A DNA stretch of 64,000 nucleotides from Candidatus Gastranaerophilales bacterium (GTDB lineage: Bacteria; Cyanobacteriota; Vampirovibrionia; Gastranaerophilales; Gastranaerophilaceae): positions 124,001 through 188,000 of the forward strand of contig JAFYOU010000036.1 of assembly GCA_017560095.1 (NCBI GenBank), given 5' to 3'. The translations under genes and the position numbers were made by a program. Below the pieces are notes generated by a model. It did not search any database and was not told the DNA's origin. It saw only the letters and a list, made by a program, of their open reading frames with translations. Positions 14,915-23,309 of the stretch are shown here, in pieces; position 1 is the first letter of the stretch, and each line of letters starts with the position of its first letter.

Positions 14915-14977
14915 ACGTCGCCATAGTCCAGTATTCGCACTTTGCGCTTGCTCAACGCAACCGCATGCGTGCTTCAC

Positions 14978-15035
14978 ATCCTTTTGCCCTCATCTGCGTT
15001 CGCTAAGCGCAATCGCGCTAAGCTCACTTGATTCG
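14978..15035. repeat. GC-rich 58-base direct repeat, copy 2
   Basis: Identical to 14828-14885, at a distance of 150 bases. It ends 4 bases before the stop codon of the peptidyl-prolyl isomerase gene, so it lies in that gene's 3' untranslated region. Confidence 0.9.
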
Positions 15036-15038
15036 GGT

Positions 15039-15407
15039 TTACTTTTTATCGATTACATAAATTAAATGCCAGCCAAATTGAGTTTGAATAGGTTCTGTAA
15101 CAGTTCCCACAGGTTCATTGAATGATGGAACTTCAAATTCTTTAACCATCATACCACGACCAAAATAACCTAAATCCCCGCCACGAGCTCCTGAAGGGCA
15201 TTCAGAATATTGCGCTGCTGCATCTTCAAATTTCATCTCGCCTGAAACAATTTTGTTTCTTAAATCTTTTGCTTCACTTTCAGTTTTAACTAAAATGTGT
15301 GCAGCACGAACTTGTGTAAAATCTTCGCTCATTTTTGCTCCTAACTTTAAATTACCAATAAAAATTACACCTAAAATCAATACAAAAAGTACTAAAATTT
15401 TTTTCAT
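15039..15407 (-). CDS. Parvulin-type peptidyl-prolyl isomerase, exported
   Basis: A protein of 122 residues: signal peptide or membrane anchor (about 1-22, KKILVLFVLILGVIFIG), then a single rotamase domain with RAAHILVK, GGDLGYFGRG, FxxP and FGWHLIYV motifs. It should speed prolyl cis-trans isomerisation outside the cytoplasmic membrane, aiding folding of exported proteins. The start at 15407 is chosen because GGAG is 6 bases upstream; the longer frame adds MKEIK without a ribosome-binding site. Unlike SurA or PrsA it has no separate chaperone domain. Single gene, divergent from the 6S-like RNA. Confidence 0.9.
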   Translation of the reverse strand: MKKILVLFVLILGVIFIGNLKLGAKMSEDFTQVRAAHILVKTESEAKDLRNKIVSGEMKFEDAAAQYSECPSGARGGDLGYFGRGMMVKEFEVPSFNEPVGTVTEPIQTQFGWHLIYVIDKK

Positions 15408-15448
15408 TTTTATCTCCTTCAACCCTTAAATTTTATCATAAAACATGT

Positions 15449-15454
15449 TATAAT
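15449..15454 (+). promoter_or_regulatory. -10 box of the 6S-like RNA
   Basis: TATAAT lies 7 bases before the first base of the paired RNA segment. A -35 box is not clear. Confidence 0.55.
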
Positions 15455-15460
15455 GAAATT

Positions 15461-15640
15461 AGCTTGATGCGGGACAATTTTGTTCCTACATTTTACTTAA
15501 CTGGGAGAGAATTGCTCAGACGCATAGCTAGGTGTTTAAAGTATACCGACCTCTTTTTAATGTTTAACGGAAACGGATGCACCCTGGCGCTCACCCCCCT
15601 GCTGACTAGGCAGGTAACAAAATCCCCGCATTAAGCTTTT
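15461..15640 (+). ncRNA. ssrS: 6S-like RNA
   Basis: About 175-180 bases after a clean -10 box, with no reading frame and more GC than its surroundings. The two ends pair: AGCTTGATGCGGG...ATTTTGTT at 15461-15484 matches AACAAAAT..CCCCGCATTAAGCT at 15615-15637 in an almost continuous stem of over 20 bp, followed by TTTT. Inside are smaller stems (CTGGG/CTCAG, GCAT/ATGC, CCTG/CAGG). Length, closed ends and a partly unpaired middle fit 6S RNA, which binds the housekeeping RNA polymerase. I see no tmRNA, SRP or RNase P signature. The call rests on shape and not on a sequence match. Confidence 0.5.
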
Positions 15641-15669
15641 AATTTGTACCTAAATGTCTAATTTTAAAT

Positions 15670-15695
15670 ATTCAAATAAGTTTTATTATTTGAAT
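15670..15695 (+). promoter_or_regulatory. Hairpin directly before the MCE start codon
   Basis: ATTCAAATAA and TTATTTGAAT form a perfect 10-bp stem with a 6-base loop, ending one base before the ATG at 15697. No Shine-Dalgarno is visible, so the hairpin may restrict translation or end read-through from the RNA gene. Confidence 0.4.
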
Positions 15696-15696
15696 T

Positions 15697-16252
15697 ATGA
15701 AAAATCATTTAAATTTTATAATTCTTTTAATTTTCTTGGCATTTGGAATATTAATTTACCAGCTTCTAACTTTTACATATATTACTGCCGAATTTGACGA
15801 AATTAGCCCAATCAAAGGCTTTATGCCTGTTTATTATAAAGGAATAATTGTAGGCAGAGCAAAAAAAGCAAAACATAGTCCAGATTTTAAACATACACAC
15901 ATTCGTATAGTTTTATATCCTAAAAATTTACTTTTGCCAAGCAACACAGAAATTCAACTTAAAAAAGAAAAGAAAAAACATAAAGAAATCGATTTTCTAG
16001 AATTAATTTATCCAAATGAGCCAACTTTAGTAGTGCTTTCAAATCATTCTAAAATTAAAGGAATTGCAACTATTGATACTGTAACATTTTTAGCTAACCA
16101 ACATCCAAATGATATTGAAGCTATTAAAGAATAGTACACGAAATTTAAGCTATACACTTTCTGTATTAGGTGAAATATTTGATAATATAAATAAAATTTT
16201 AAAAGAAAATCGAAAAAATATTTATCAACCAAAGAAACAATGTGCAATTTAA
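15697..16252 (+). pseudogene. MCE/MlaD-like protein interrupted by a frameshift
   Basis: The first frame (15697-16134, 145 residues) has an N-terminal membrane anchor (about 6-26) and one MCE domain (FDEISPIKGFMPVYYKGIIVG, then VVLSNHSKIKGIATID). MCE proteins hold lipids in transport across the envelope and are usually 200-500 residues long. The frame ends at TAG (16132-16134), but the +1 frame continues without a stop to TAA at 16250-16252, encoding NSTRNLSYTLSVLGEIFDNINKILKEN, a typical MCE C-terminal helix. One extra base near 16129 would explain this. It may be a true mutation, a sequencing error or programmed frameshifting. No mlaE or mlaF gene is nearby. Confidence 0.75.
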
Positions 16253-16385
16253 ATACCATAACTTGCGCAATAAGAAAAACTTTATCTAAAAAATTTGAAT
16301 TAATGAGATTATTTTTTGGGCAAACACTAGATTAATTTTGAACTTTTTTCTTATTTTTCCGTTATAAAAAATATAAAGGAGAAGT

Positions 16386-17273
16386 ATGAAAAAAATATCT
16401 TGTTTGTTGGTATTATCTTTTTTGATTTCAACAAATTCAGTTTTAGCTCATCCGCACCATTATAACCATAGATATTACAATCACCCAGCACATTATCACC
16501 ATAGCGGGTGTTCATCAAACTGTGTTTATGTAGTTAAAAGCGATAATTTCCAAGAAGAACAAACTTTTAAAAATTGCTCCAAACATACATTATTAATTGA
16601 CGGCGTTACAAATTATTATTCTAATGGATCCGTTAGAACATTTTATTCATATACAGTTCTAAATGAAGACAAAACGCCATTAATATCAAATTGTTCCGAT
16701 ATTAAACATTTAGTACATGATAAAAAACATTATTTTTTAGCCAAACAAAATAAATATTATAAAATTATCAACGATGAAGGGTTTGAACTAACTAAAAGAA
16801 AATATTCTTCAATGAAAGAAATCGCACCTAACAAAATCTTAGTTAAAGTTGAAAAAAAATATGGCGTAATTGATATTTTTGAAAATATTATTATTCCAAT
16901 TAAATATCAAAAATTCGAACAATTGTCTTCTAATCTCTTTAAAACAAAACTAAATGGTTACTGGGGATTAGTTGATAATTCAAATAATATTTTATTAAAA
17001 AATGAATTTGATAATATAAAACTTTTATATGACACATATGTAGCCAAAAAAGCAAATAAATACCATCTTTTAAACCTAGAAGGACAAACTATTTTATCTA
17101 ATGCTGATAAAATCAAAAAATTAGGAGAATATATTTTGATTAAAAAAGATAAGTTATATGGCATTTTTGATTTAGAAGGCAATCAAATAAGTGAAATAAA
17201 ATATAAAAAAATCAAACTTGATAGAAATAATATAAAAGTTTATGAAAACAAAAAATGGTCTGAATTAATATAA
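16386..17273 (+). CDS. Exported WG-repeat protein with His-rich N-terminus
   Basis: A 295-residue protein with signal peptide (1-21, cleavage after VLA). The mature N-terminus has a dense histidine/tyrosine patch (HPHHYNHRYYNHPAHYHH) that could bind metal. Two Cys pairs follow (GCSSNC and FKNCSK). From about residue 125 WG-type repeats occur: KYGVIDIFENIIIPIKY, YWGLVDNSNNILL, YGIFDLEGNQI, each with the GxxD core. WG repeats are thought to mediate binding, so an envelope binding protein is likely. AAAGGAG lies before the ATG. Single gene with a strong terminator. Confidence 0.8.
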   Translation: MKKISCLLVLSFLISTNSVLAHPHHYNHRYYNHPAHYHHSGCSSNCVYVVKSDNFQEEQTFKNCSKHTLLIDGVTNYYSNGSVRTFYSYTVLNEDKTPLISNCSDIKHLVHDKKHYFLAKQNKYYKIINDEGFELTKRKYSSMKEIAPNKILVKVEKKYGVIDIFENIIIPIKYQKFEQLSSNLFKTKLNGYWGLVDNSNNILLKNEFDNIKLLYDTYVAKKANKYHLLNLEGQTILSNADKIKKLGEYILIKKDKLYGIFDLEGNQISEIKYKKIKLDRNNIKVYENKKWSELI

Positions 17274-17274
17274 A

Positions 17275-17304
17275 AAATGCCACTGTTCATACAGTGGCAT
17301 TTTA
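17275..17304. terminator. Bidirectional terminator
   Basis: AAAATGCCACTG and CAGTGGCATTTT pair perfectly over a 6-base loop, between the WG-repeat gene and the convergent oxidoreductase operon. Confidence 0.9.
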
Positions 17305-17321
17305 ATATTTAAACAAGTTTA

Positions 17322-17579
17322 TTATTTACGTACAACTTTAATAGCAGAATCTGGACATGTCAAAGCACACATTCCACAAGCGATACAATCATCTGGATTT
17401 GGTTCAACACAAGGAGTTTGGTATAAACCAACTTCTTTTGACCAGCTTAAGCATTTTTTTGGACATTTAACCATGCAAAGACCACAGCCTTTACAAAGGT
17501 CAGTAAACATATACCAATCAGCTTTTCCTTTAGCAACGTCTGCTATTTTATAGCCTTTATATTGAATATCTTTTGCCAT
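17322..17579 (-). CDS. korD: 2-oxoacid:ferredoxin oxidoreductase, delta (ferredoxin) subunit
   Basis: An 85-residue protein with two 4Fe-4S sites: CKGCGLCMVKCP (about 29-40) and CIACGMCALTCP (about 65-76). It carries electrons between the thiamine-dependent catalytic subunits and free ferredoxin. It is the last gene of the alpha-beta-gamma-delta operon; its start codon shares one base with the gamma-subunit stop. A short N-terminal extension (YKGYKIADVAKGKADWYMF) resembles KorD/VorD proteins. Confidence 0.88.
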   Translation of the reverse strand: MAKDIQYKGYKIADVAKGKADWYMFTDLCKGCGLCMVKCPKKCLSWSKEVGLYQTPCVEPNPDDCIACGMCALTCPDSAIKVVRK

Positions 17580-18139
17580 TATGCACCAACTTTCTCTATC
17601 ATAGCCATACCCATTTCAAGAGCTTTGTGGTTCAATTCTCTTAATTCAGGTTTAGCATCGAATTTTTTACCTAAAGCAATTTCCATTGCATTTTTAATAT
17701 CATCTAATTCAAGAACATTTGTTGCTTTTAATAATACGCCTAAAATCATGATATTAAATACACGTGCGCTTAATTGCTCATTTGCAATTTTATTTGCTTC
17801 AACTGCAATAACTTCTTTACATGGAGCAGTTGGTTTAGTTGAGCAAACAGATGAATCATATACAACGATAGAATCAGGCGAAGTATATGTTTCGCATCTT
17901 GCAATTGCTCTATCAGATAAAGCGATAATGATATCACCTTTTGAAAAACGAGGTTCGCCAATTTTTTCATCACCTATTTGACAAAAAGCAACTGAAACAC
18001 CACCACGTTGTTCAACACCAAAGTTTGGAATGTATAGAATTTCTTTTCCAGCTTCATAGCCTGCCTCAACCAAAATTTTTGCAATTGATTGAACGCCTTG
18101 TCCGCCTTCACCCGCTAAAACGATTTTTGTTCTTGCCAT
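17579..18139 (-). CDS. korC: 2-oxoacid:ferredoxin oxidoreductase, gamma subunit
   Basis: This 186-residue subunit begins with the hallmark GEGGQGV (KIVLAGEGGQGVQSIAKIL) and continues with IPNFGVEQRGGVS, typical of the gamma domain that helps bind coenzyme A. It lies third in the operon, 3 bases after the beta subunit and overlapping the delta subunit by one base, so translation is probably coupled. Length is normal. Confidence 0.9.
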   Translation of the reverse strand: MARTKIVLAGEGGQGVQSIAKILVEAGYEAGKEILYIPNFGVEQRGGVSVAFCQIGDEKIGEPRFSKGDIIIALSDRAIARCETYTSPDSIVVYDSSVCSTKPTAPCKEVIAVEANKIANEQLSARVFNIMILGVLLKATNVLELDDIKNAMEIALGKKFDAKPELRELNHKALEMGMAMIEKVGA

Positions 18140-18142
18140 ATT

Positions 18143-18898
18143 CTACTCCAATCCTTCACGAACTAAGAATTCTTTAACTTCAAAGCATTCTTCCATGGTT
18201 TTTAATCTATCCCAAGTTGCTTCGTTATTTGTTCTCCAGTTCAATGGACAAACTGATAATACTTCAACAAATGAATAGCCACCTTCAGCTACATTTTTAA
18301 GAGCTTTTTTAAATACAGAATTTAATTTTCTTAAATTTGAAACACTTGCACGAGCTACATATGATTTATTAGGATCAGCAATAGCTGAAACTAATTCTGC
18401 AGCCTTAGCAGGACGACCTGTAACTTCAGGGTCACGACCATATGGAGTTGTTTCTGTTTTTTGACCTGGCATTGTAGTTGGGCTCATTTGACCACCTGTC
18501 ATACCATAGTTAGTATTGTTTGCAACAATAACCAAAATGTTTTCGCTTCTTGTTGCAGCATTAACAAGGTGTTGTGCGCCAATTGCTAAACCGCCACCAT
18601 CGCCCATATAAGCAATACCAACAGTTCCAGGATTAGCTCTTGTAACACCATAGATAACAGGAGTTGTTCTACCATGGTGAGTTTGAACTGTGTCTAAATC
18701 CATATAGTTCCAAGAAAGAAGAGAACATCCAATATCACATCCAAACACTGCTCTTTCTTTTAATTCTAGTTCATCTATTGTTTTTGCTAGAGTTTTTAAA
18801 ATCATACCGTGACCACAGCCTGGGCAAAATTTTGATGCTCCCGCCTCAGCATTTTGCGCTTTAGCCAAATCTGGTTTTACATCTAGAGTTGTAATCAT
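18143..18898 (-). CDS. korB: 2-oxoacid:ferredoxin oxidoreductase, beta (TPP) subunit
   Basis: The 251-residue beta subunit binds thiamine pyrophosphate and an iron-sulfur cluster. CPGCGHG (about 25-31) and later Cys residues supply cluster ligands; MGDGGGLAIG with NNTNYGMTGGQMSPTT forms the Mg-TPP site (the usual GDGD reads GDGG). GCDIGCS is also conserved. The pattern fits 2-oxoglutarate or 2-oxoisovalerate enzymes more than pyruvate enzymes, but substrate choice cannot be read from sequence by eye. Confidence 0.9.
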   Translation of the reverse strand: MITTLDVKPDLAKAQNAEAGASKFCPGCGHGMILKTLAKTIDELELKERAVFGCDIGCSLLSWNYMDLDTVQTHHGRTTPVIYGVTRANPGTVGIAYMGDGGGLAIGAQHLVNAATRSENILVIVANNTNYGMTGGQMSPTTMPGQKTETTPYGRDPEVTGRPAKAAELVSAIADPNKSYVARASVSNLRKLNSVFKKALKNVAEGGYSFVEVLSVCPLNWRTNNEATWDRLKTMEECFEVKEFLVREGLE

Positions 18899-18925
18899 TT
18901 TATTTTTCCTTCAATTAGTTTACTT

Positions 18926-20020
18926 TTATACGGCTACACACATGCTTTGCACTTTAGCAACGATATCGTCGCCAGTTACACCAACACCCATTTTGAATAA
19001 TGTTTCATATGGTGTTGTTAAGCCATAAAGTTTTTCTAAGCACATTTGAGCCAATTGACCATTAGCTGATTCTGTAAATAATACTTTTCTTGCACGTTTT
19101 ACAGCTTCTCTCATAGGTTTAACAGGTAGTGGTCTTATTGTAATTGGTCTAAATAAACCAGCTTTAATACCTTTTGCTCTTAATTCATCAATTGCTGTCA
19201 TTGCAGAACGTGCAACGATACCATGTGCAATTACAAGAATTTCAGCATCATCTGCTTTATATTCAAGATATTCTTCAATTTCAGGAGAAATTCTTTCAAA
19301 CTCTGCTTGATAACCATCAAGAACTTCCATCAACTCTTCTTCTAAGTTATATGTATTTCTTAAATGAGTCGCTTGCCTATCAACTCCAATAACCCCTGGA
19401 GCACGAAGTGCAGCTTCAGTTGGAACCATTGTAATTCCACGAGAAGCTGGATCATACAATGTTACAGGTTCTCTCATTTTACCTTGGTAACCATCAGCCA
19501 ACATAAATGTTGGGAAGCGATATTTCCAAGCAGTATTAAATGCTTTAATCATATAATCATATAAATCTTGGTGACCTGCTGTAGAATAAACAATTCTAAA
19601 GCCTTCGCCATTGCCACCAAAACAAGTTAAACGAGTTTCTTGTTGAGCATAAATTACAGTAGCGGTAGAAGGGCCACCTCTTTGCATAACCGCACAAACA
19701 AATGGAATTCTCATCATTTCAGCCATTGATTGAGCATCTTGCATAATAACGTTACCTGGGCCAGCTGTAGCAGTAAATGCACGCTTACCTGCTAAAATAC
19801 CACCGATTGTTGAAAAACCAGCAGATATTTCATCTTCTGTTTGTAAAAATCCTGCTTCTGTTTTAGGAAGCAATTTACACCAAGTATGCATAATTTCGTT
19901 TTGAGGTGTAATTGGGTAGCCATACATAAATTCAGCTTCGGCTGCGTTTGCTGCATAGGCAATAACTTCATTACCCGTCAAGAACATTCTGGTGTCTTGA
20001 GTGATAAGTTTTTTTACCAT
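18926..20020 (-). CDS. korA: 2-oxoacid:ferredoxin oxidoreductase, alpha subunit
   Basis: First gene of the operon, 364 residues. It has the YGYPITPQNEIMH motif, TEDEISAGFSTIGG, TATAGPGNVIMQD and RGGPSTAT of the alpha pyrimidine-binding domain, then the C-terminal transketolase-like domain (FRPITIRPLPVKPM, VLFTESANGQLAQM). With beta, gamma and delta it oxidatively decarboxylates a 2-oxoacid to acyl-CoA and reduces ferredoxin, or runs in reverse for carbon fixation. AAGGA lies 6 bases before the ATG. The operon uses more G and C at third positions than its neighbours, suggesting high expression. Confidence 0.9.
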   Translation of the reverse strand: MVKKLITQDTRMFLTGNEVIAYAANAAEAEFMYGYPITPQNEIMHTWCKLLPKTEAGFLQTEDEISAGFSTIGGILAGKRAFTATAGPGNVIMQDAQSMAEMMRIPFVCAVMQRGGPSTATVIYAQQETRLTCFGGNGEGFRIVYSTAGHQDLYDYMIKAFNTAWKYRFPTFMLADGYQGKMREPVTLYDPASRGITMVPTEAALRAPGVIGVDRQATHLRNTYNLEEELMEVLDGYQAEFERISPEIEEYLEYKADDAEILVIAHGIVARSAMTAIDELRAKGIKAGLFRPITIRPLPVKPMREAVKRARKVLFTESANGQLAQMCLEKLYGLTTPYETLFKMGVGVTGDDIVAKVQSMCVAV

Positions 20021-20116
20021 AATTAATCCTTAACCCTTATCTTGTAAACTGTTATACAATTTAAAATTACTACAAAAACGGGTTAGTTTCAACAAAAAAA
20101 ATGTTTTAATTAATAC

Positions 20117-20153
20117 AAAAAGAGCTTCGAAAATTCAATCTCGAAGCTCTTTT
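20117..20153. terminator. Terminator of the pyrophosphatase gene
   Basis: AAAAGAGCTTCGA pairs with TCGAAGCTCTTTT over a 10-base loop, just past the end of hppA on the minus strand and upstream of korA. Confidence 0.85.
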
Positions 20154-20167
20154 GAAATTTACTAAAA

Positions 20168-22558
20168 CTATTTTTTAGCAGGAATACGCATACTATAGAA
20201 CGAACGAATTACAAAAATTAGCGCAATTATTAAGAATATCGCACCAACGATTTTTGAATGTGCTCTAAATTGTTCAGAAATTGCAATTTCCATTGCTAAC
20301 AAACCAAATAATGTTGTAAATTTGATAATTGGATTCATTGCAACTGAAGATGTGTCTTTAAATGGATCACCAACGGTATCGCCAACAACTGTTGCATCAT
20401 GAAGCGGCGTTCCTTTTTCTTCTAGGTCAACTTCAACAATTTTCTTTGCATTATCCCAACATCCACCAGCATTTGCCATAAATACAGCTTGGAATAAACC
20501 AAATACTGCAATTGCAATTAGATAGCTAATGAAGAATGATACTGCTTGATTGTTTGTTATACTTGGAGAAGATAAAAATGCAAGAGCTAAAGCAAAAGAG
20601 AATAGCGCAACAAAGATATTAAACATGCCTTTTTGAGCATATTGAGTACAAATTTTAACTACTTCTTTTGAATTTTCTAAATTTGCTTTTTTATCATCAG
20701 CCTCACCAAGCTTAATATTCTTTTTAATATATTCAGTAGCTGAATATGCACCAGTTGTAACTGCTTGCATAGAAGCGCCACTAAACCAATAAATTACAGC
20801 ACCACCAGCAATAAAACCTAGTAAAGTATATGGATTTAATAAATTTAAAATGCTTTCAGGTGCAATATTTAATACATTTTGAATAACTAAAATCAATGAG
20901 AAAATCATAGTTGTAGCACCAACAACCGCAGTACCAATTAATACCGGTTTTGAAGTTGCTTTAAATGTATTACCTGCTCCATCATTTTCTTCTAAGAATT
21001 TTTTAGCATTTTCAAAATCTGGTTTAAAACCATATTCTTTTTCGATTTCTTCTGAAATATTTGGTTGTTCTTCAATTAATGATAATTCATAAACTGATTG
21101 AGCATTGTCTGTAACAGGGCCGTATGAATCAACCGCAATTGTAACAGGGCCCATTCCCAAGAAACCAAATGCTACAAGCCCGAAAGCAAATACAGATGGG
21201 TAAATCATTACATCAATAATATGTTGGCTTGCAACATATGCAAGTCCCATTAATAGCACAATGATTGCACCAATCCAAAAACCAGAGAAATTACCTGAAA
21301 CAATACCTGATAGGATTGTTAAAGATGCACCACCTTCACGTGATGCTGTAACTACTTCAGATGTATGTTTAGCTTTTGGAGAAGTGAAGATTTTTGTTGC
21401 TTCTGGAATTAATGCTGCACCTAATGTACCGCAAGAAATAATTAAAGACAATACAAGCCATAAATTATTTGGCATTGTACCCAATAACCATTTTGAAACT
21501 CCAAAAGTCATAATAATTGATAAAATTGAAGTCAACCAAACAAGATTTGTTAATGGTGTTTCAAAATCAAATTTTTTACATTTTTTTTCATATACACAAG
21601 TAATTCCATTATTAATCCAATATGCAATTACTGAAGTTGCAATCATTAAAAATCTCATTGTGAAAATCCATGCTAAAAGTTGGATTTGATATTGTGGAAA
21701 AACACCCAACAAAATGAAACTTACAAGAGCAACGCCTGTTACGCCGTATGTTTCAAAACCATCGGCAGATGGGCCGATTGAATCTCCAGCATTATCTCCA
21801 GTACAATCTGCAATTACACCTGGGTTTCTTGGATCATCTTCTTTGATACCAAATTGGATTTTCATTAAGTCTGAACCAATATCGGCAATTTTAGTAAATA
21901 TTCCACCAGCAACACGAAGAGCTGAAGCACCTAATGATTCACCAATTGCAAAACCGATAAAGCAAGCACCTGCTAAATGACCTGGTACAAATAATAAAAT
22001 AACTAACATTAAAATTAATTCAACTGACACTAATAATACACCAATTGACATGCCTGCTTTCAATGGAAGATTTAAACAATGGATTGGTTTAGATTTTAGC
22101 GCCATAAAAGATGTTCTTGCATTAGCCAAGGTATTCATTCTAATGCCAAACCAAGCAACAGCGTATGAACCCAAAATACCAATAATTGACCAAAGAAGAA
22201 TTAATCCAACTCCACCTATACCCATATTTTCAAGGAATCCGAAGTAATAAGCTATACATAAAGCAATTAATACTTCCAATAAAATTAAAAATTTACCTTG
22301 TTGAACTAAATAAGTTTTACAAGTTTCAAAAATTGTAGTCCCAACTGCTTCCATAACTGGATGAACTTTAATTTGCTTAATTTTAAAATATTCAACTAAG
22401 CCAAAAATTGAGCCAATTACCGCTACAACAATACCAATCAAAAGCAAATTATAGCTTAGCGGATGTTCCTTAATATTTGGAACAACCAAATTTGCTTCAG
22501 AAGCAAATGTAGGAATTGTTGAAAGTAAAAGTGCTCCTAACATAGATAATTTTTTCAT
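20168..22558 (-). CDS. hppA: Membrane-bound proton-translocating pyrophosphatase
   Basis: A protein of 796 residues with about sixteen membrane helices that couples hydrolysis of pyrophosphate to ion pumping. The catalytic loop motif DDPRNPGVIADCTGDNAGDSIGPSAD carries the metal-binding aspartates, and AGGCWDNAKK plus VVGDTVGDPFKDTSS form the C-terminal active-site loops. GNTFKATSK has Lys at the position that separates K+-independent (Lys) from K+-dependent (Ala) enzymes, so K+-independent pumping is predicted. A loop of about 20 extra residues precedes it. A signal peptide-like segment (about 1-18) leads the protein. The start at 22558 follows AAGGA; upstream in-frame codons lack one. Confidence 0.93.
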   Translation of the reverse strand: MKKLSMLGALLLSTIPTFASEANLVVPNIKEHPLSYNLLLIGIVVAVIGSIFGLVEYFKIKQIKVHPVMEAVGTTIFETCKTYLVQQGKFLILLEVLIALCIAYYFGFLENMGIGGVGLILLWSIIGILGSYAVAWFGIRMNTLANARTSFMALKSKPIHCLNLPLKAGMSIGVLLVSVELILMLVILLFVPGHLAGACFIGFAIGESLGASALRVAGGIFTKIADIGSDLMKIQFGIKEDDPRNPGVIADCTGDNAGDSIGPSADGFETYGVTGVALVSFILLGVFPQYQIQLLAWIFTMRFLMIATSVIAYWINNGITCVYEKKCKKFDFETPLTNLVWLTSILSIIMTFGVSKWLLGTMPNNLWLVLSLIISCGTLGAALIPEATKIFTSPKAKHTSEVVTASREGGASLTILSGIVSGNFSGFWIGAIIVLLMGLAYVASQHIIDVMIYPSVFAFGLVAFGFLGMGPVTIAVDSYGPVTDNAQSVYELSLIEEQPNISEEIEKEYGFKPDFENAKKFLEENDGAGNTFKATSKPVLIGTAVVGATTMIFSLILVIQNVLNIAPESILNLLNPYTLLGFIAGGAVIYWFSGASMQAVTTGAYSATEYIKKNIKLGEADDKKANLENSKEVVKICTQYAQKGMFNIFVALFSFALALAFLSSPSITNNQAVSFFISYLIAIAVFGLFQAVFMANAGGCWDNAKKIVEVDLEEKGTPLHDATVVGDTVGDPFKDTSSVAMNPIIKFTTLFGLLAMEIAISEQFRAHSKIVGAIFLIIALIFVIRSFYSMRIPAKK

Positions 22559-22644
22559 AAGCACTATCCTTTTTAATACTACTATACTCGCCAATTATAC
22601 TATTTTAAGATTTTTTAGACTCCACTAATTAAGTTATTTTGTGG

Positions 22645-22650
22645 TAAAAT
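22645..22650 (+). promoter_or_regulatory. -10 box of rnpB
   Basis: GGTAAAAT lies about 7 bases before the first paired base of the RNase P RNA. Confidence 0.5.
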
Positions 22651-22656
22651 ATGAAA

Positions 22657-23118
22657 AAAGTCGACTAGTAAACGCGCCTGAATTTTATAATTTAGGTGAG
22701 GAAAGTCCGGGCAGTCTAAATAGCAAATTTGCTTGGGAAACCCAAGTGCCCGCAAGGGTGAGGACAGTGCCACAGAAAAGAAGACAGCTGTGCGAAGCTA
22801 GTTTTTACTGCGATGAGCGGTAAAAACAGCGAAGACCTTAGAAATGCGACGTAGGACAATTGAGCCAACGAGCAACAGCGTAAGCGTAGGCGAGTCTGGC
22901 GAAATGCCCACAGGAGCAAAGGTAGCTCAGCAATGGTGCAACGGCGAGGTAAGAGCTCACCACTGAGACCGTGAGGAATCAGGTATGGTAAACCCCGATT
23001 GACTGCAAGTTTAAATTTGTAAGAAGGTGCTATTTCCGCTTTCACTTGAAAGATTACATAAGAAAAACGCTTAGATAGATGTTTACTTAATACAGAACTC
23101 GGCTTATACTCGACTTTC
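22657..23118 (+). ncRNA. rnpB: RNase P RNA, bacterial type A
   Basis: The catalytic RNA that trims 5' leaders from tRNA precursors. Universally conserved blocks are present in order: GAGGAAAGTCCGGGC (P4 5' strand region, 22698-22712), the ACAGAAAAGA segment, the GGTAAACCCC turn near 22987, and the closing ACAGAACTCGGCTTATA (about 23090-23108). The ends pair as P1 (AAAGTCGA with TCGACTTT). Length is about 460 bases. The region from 22.6 to 23.3 kb has no protein gene; small frames through it are chance. Confidence 0.95.
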
Positions 23119-23139
23119 TGCCCACACGGGCAGTTTTTT
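23118..23139 (+). terminator. Terminator of rnpB
   Basis: CTGCCC-ACAC-GGGCAG followed by six T. Confidence 0.9.
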
Positions 23140-23274
23140 AATACGCACGTTAAGTAAGACTGGTCATGCTTATCTTAGTAAACAAAGCGAATACCACATC
23201 ATAATAGCAACGTAAAAATCTATGTTTTTCTCAAAAGCAAAACGCAATCTTATACTTAAACAATTTATTGAACT
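23140..23274. other. Spacer without recognised feature
   Basis: The 135 bases between the rnpB terminator and the terminator of the convergent DprA-like gene hold no reading frame or repeat that I can support. Confidence 0.6.
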
Positions 23275-23302
23275 AAAAAACCCTCTTAGATGGGAGGGTT
23301 TT
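23275..23302. terminator. Terminator of the DprA-like gene
   Basis: AAAACCCTC pairs with GAGGGTTTT over an 8-base loop, with A- and T-runs on either side. Confidence 0.85.
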
Positions 23303-23309
23303 AAGTTTA

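Noticed and set aside
14704-14955. Minus-strand 83-residue frame through the GC-rich repeat
   Set aside because: It is created by repeat sequence and ends inside the small 14566 gene on the other strand; no ribosome-binding site.
22641-23045. Two short frames in the RNase P RNA region
   Set aside because: The conserved RNA motifs and the pairing of the ends explain this stretch; the frames are chance.
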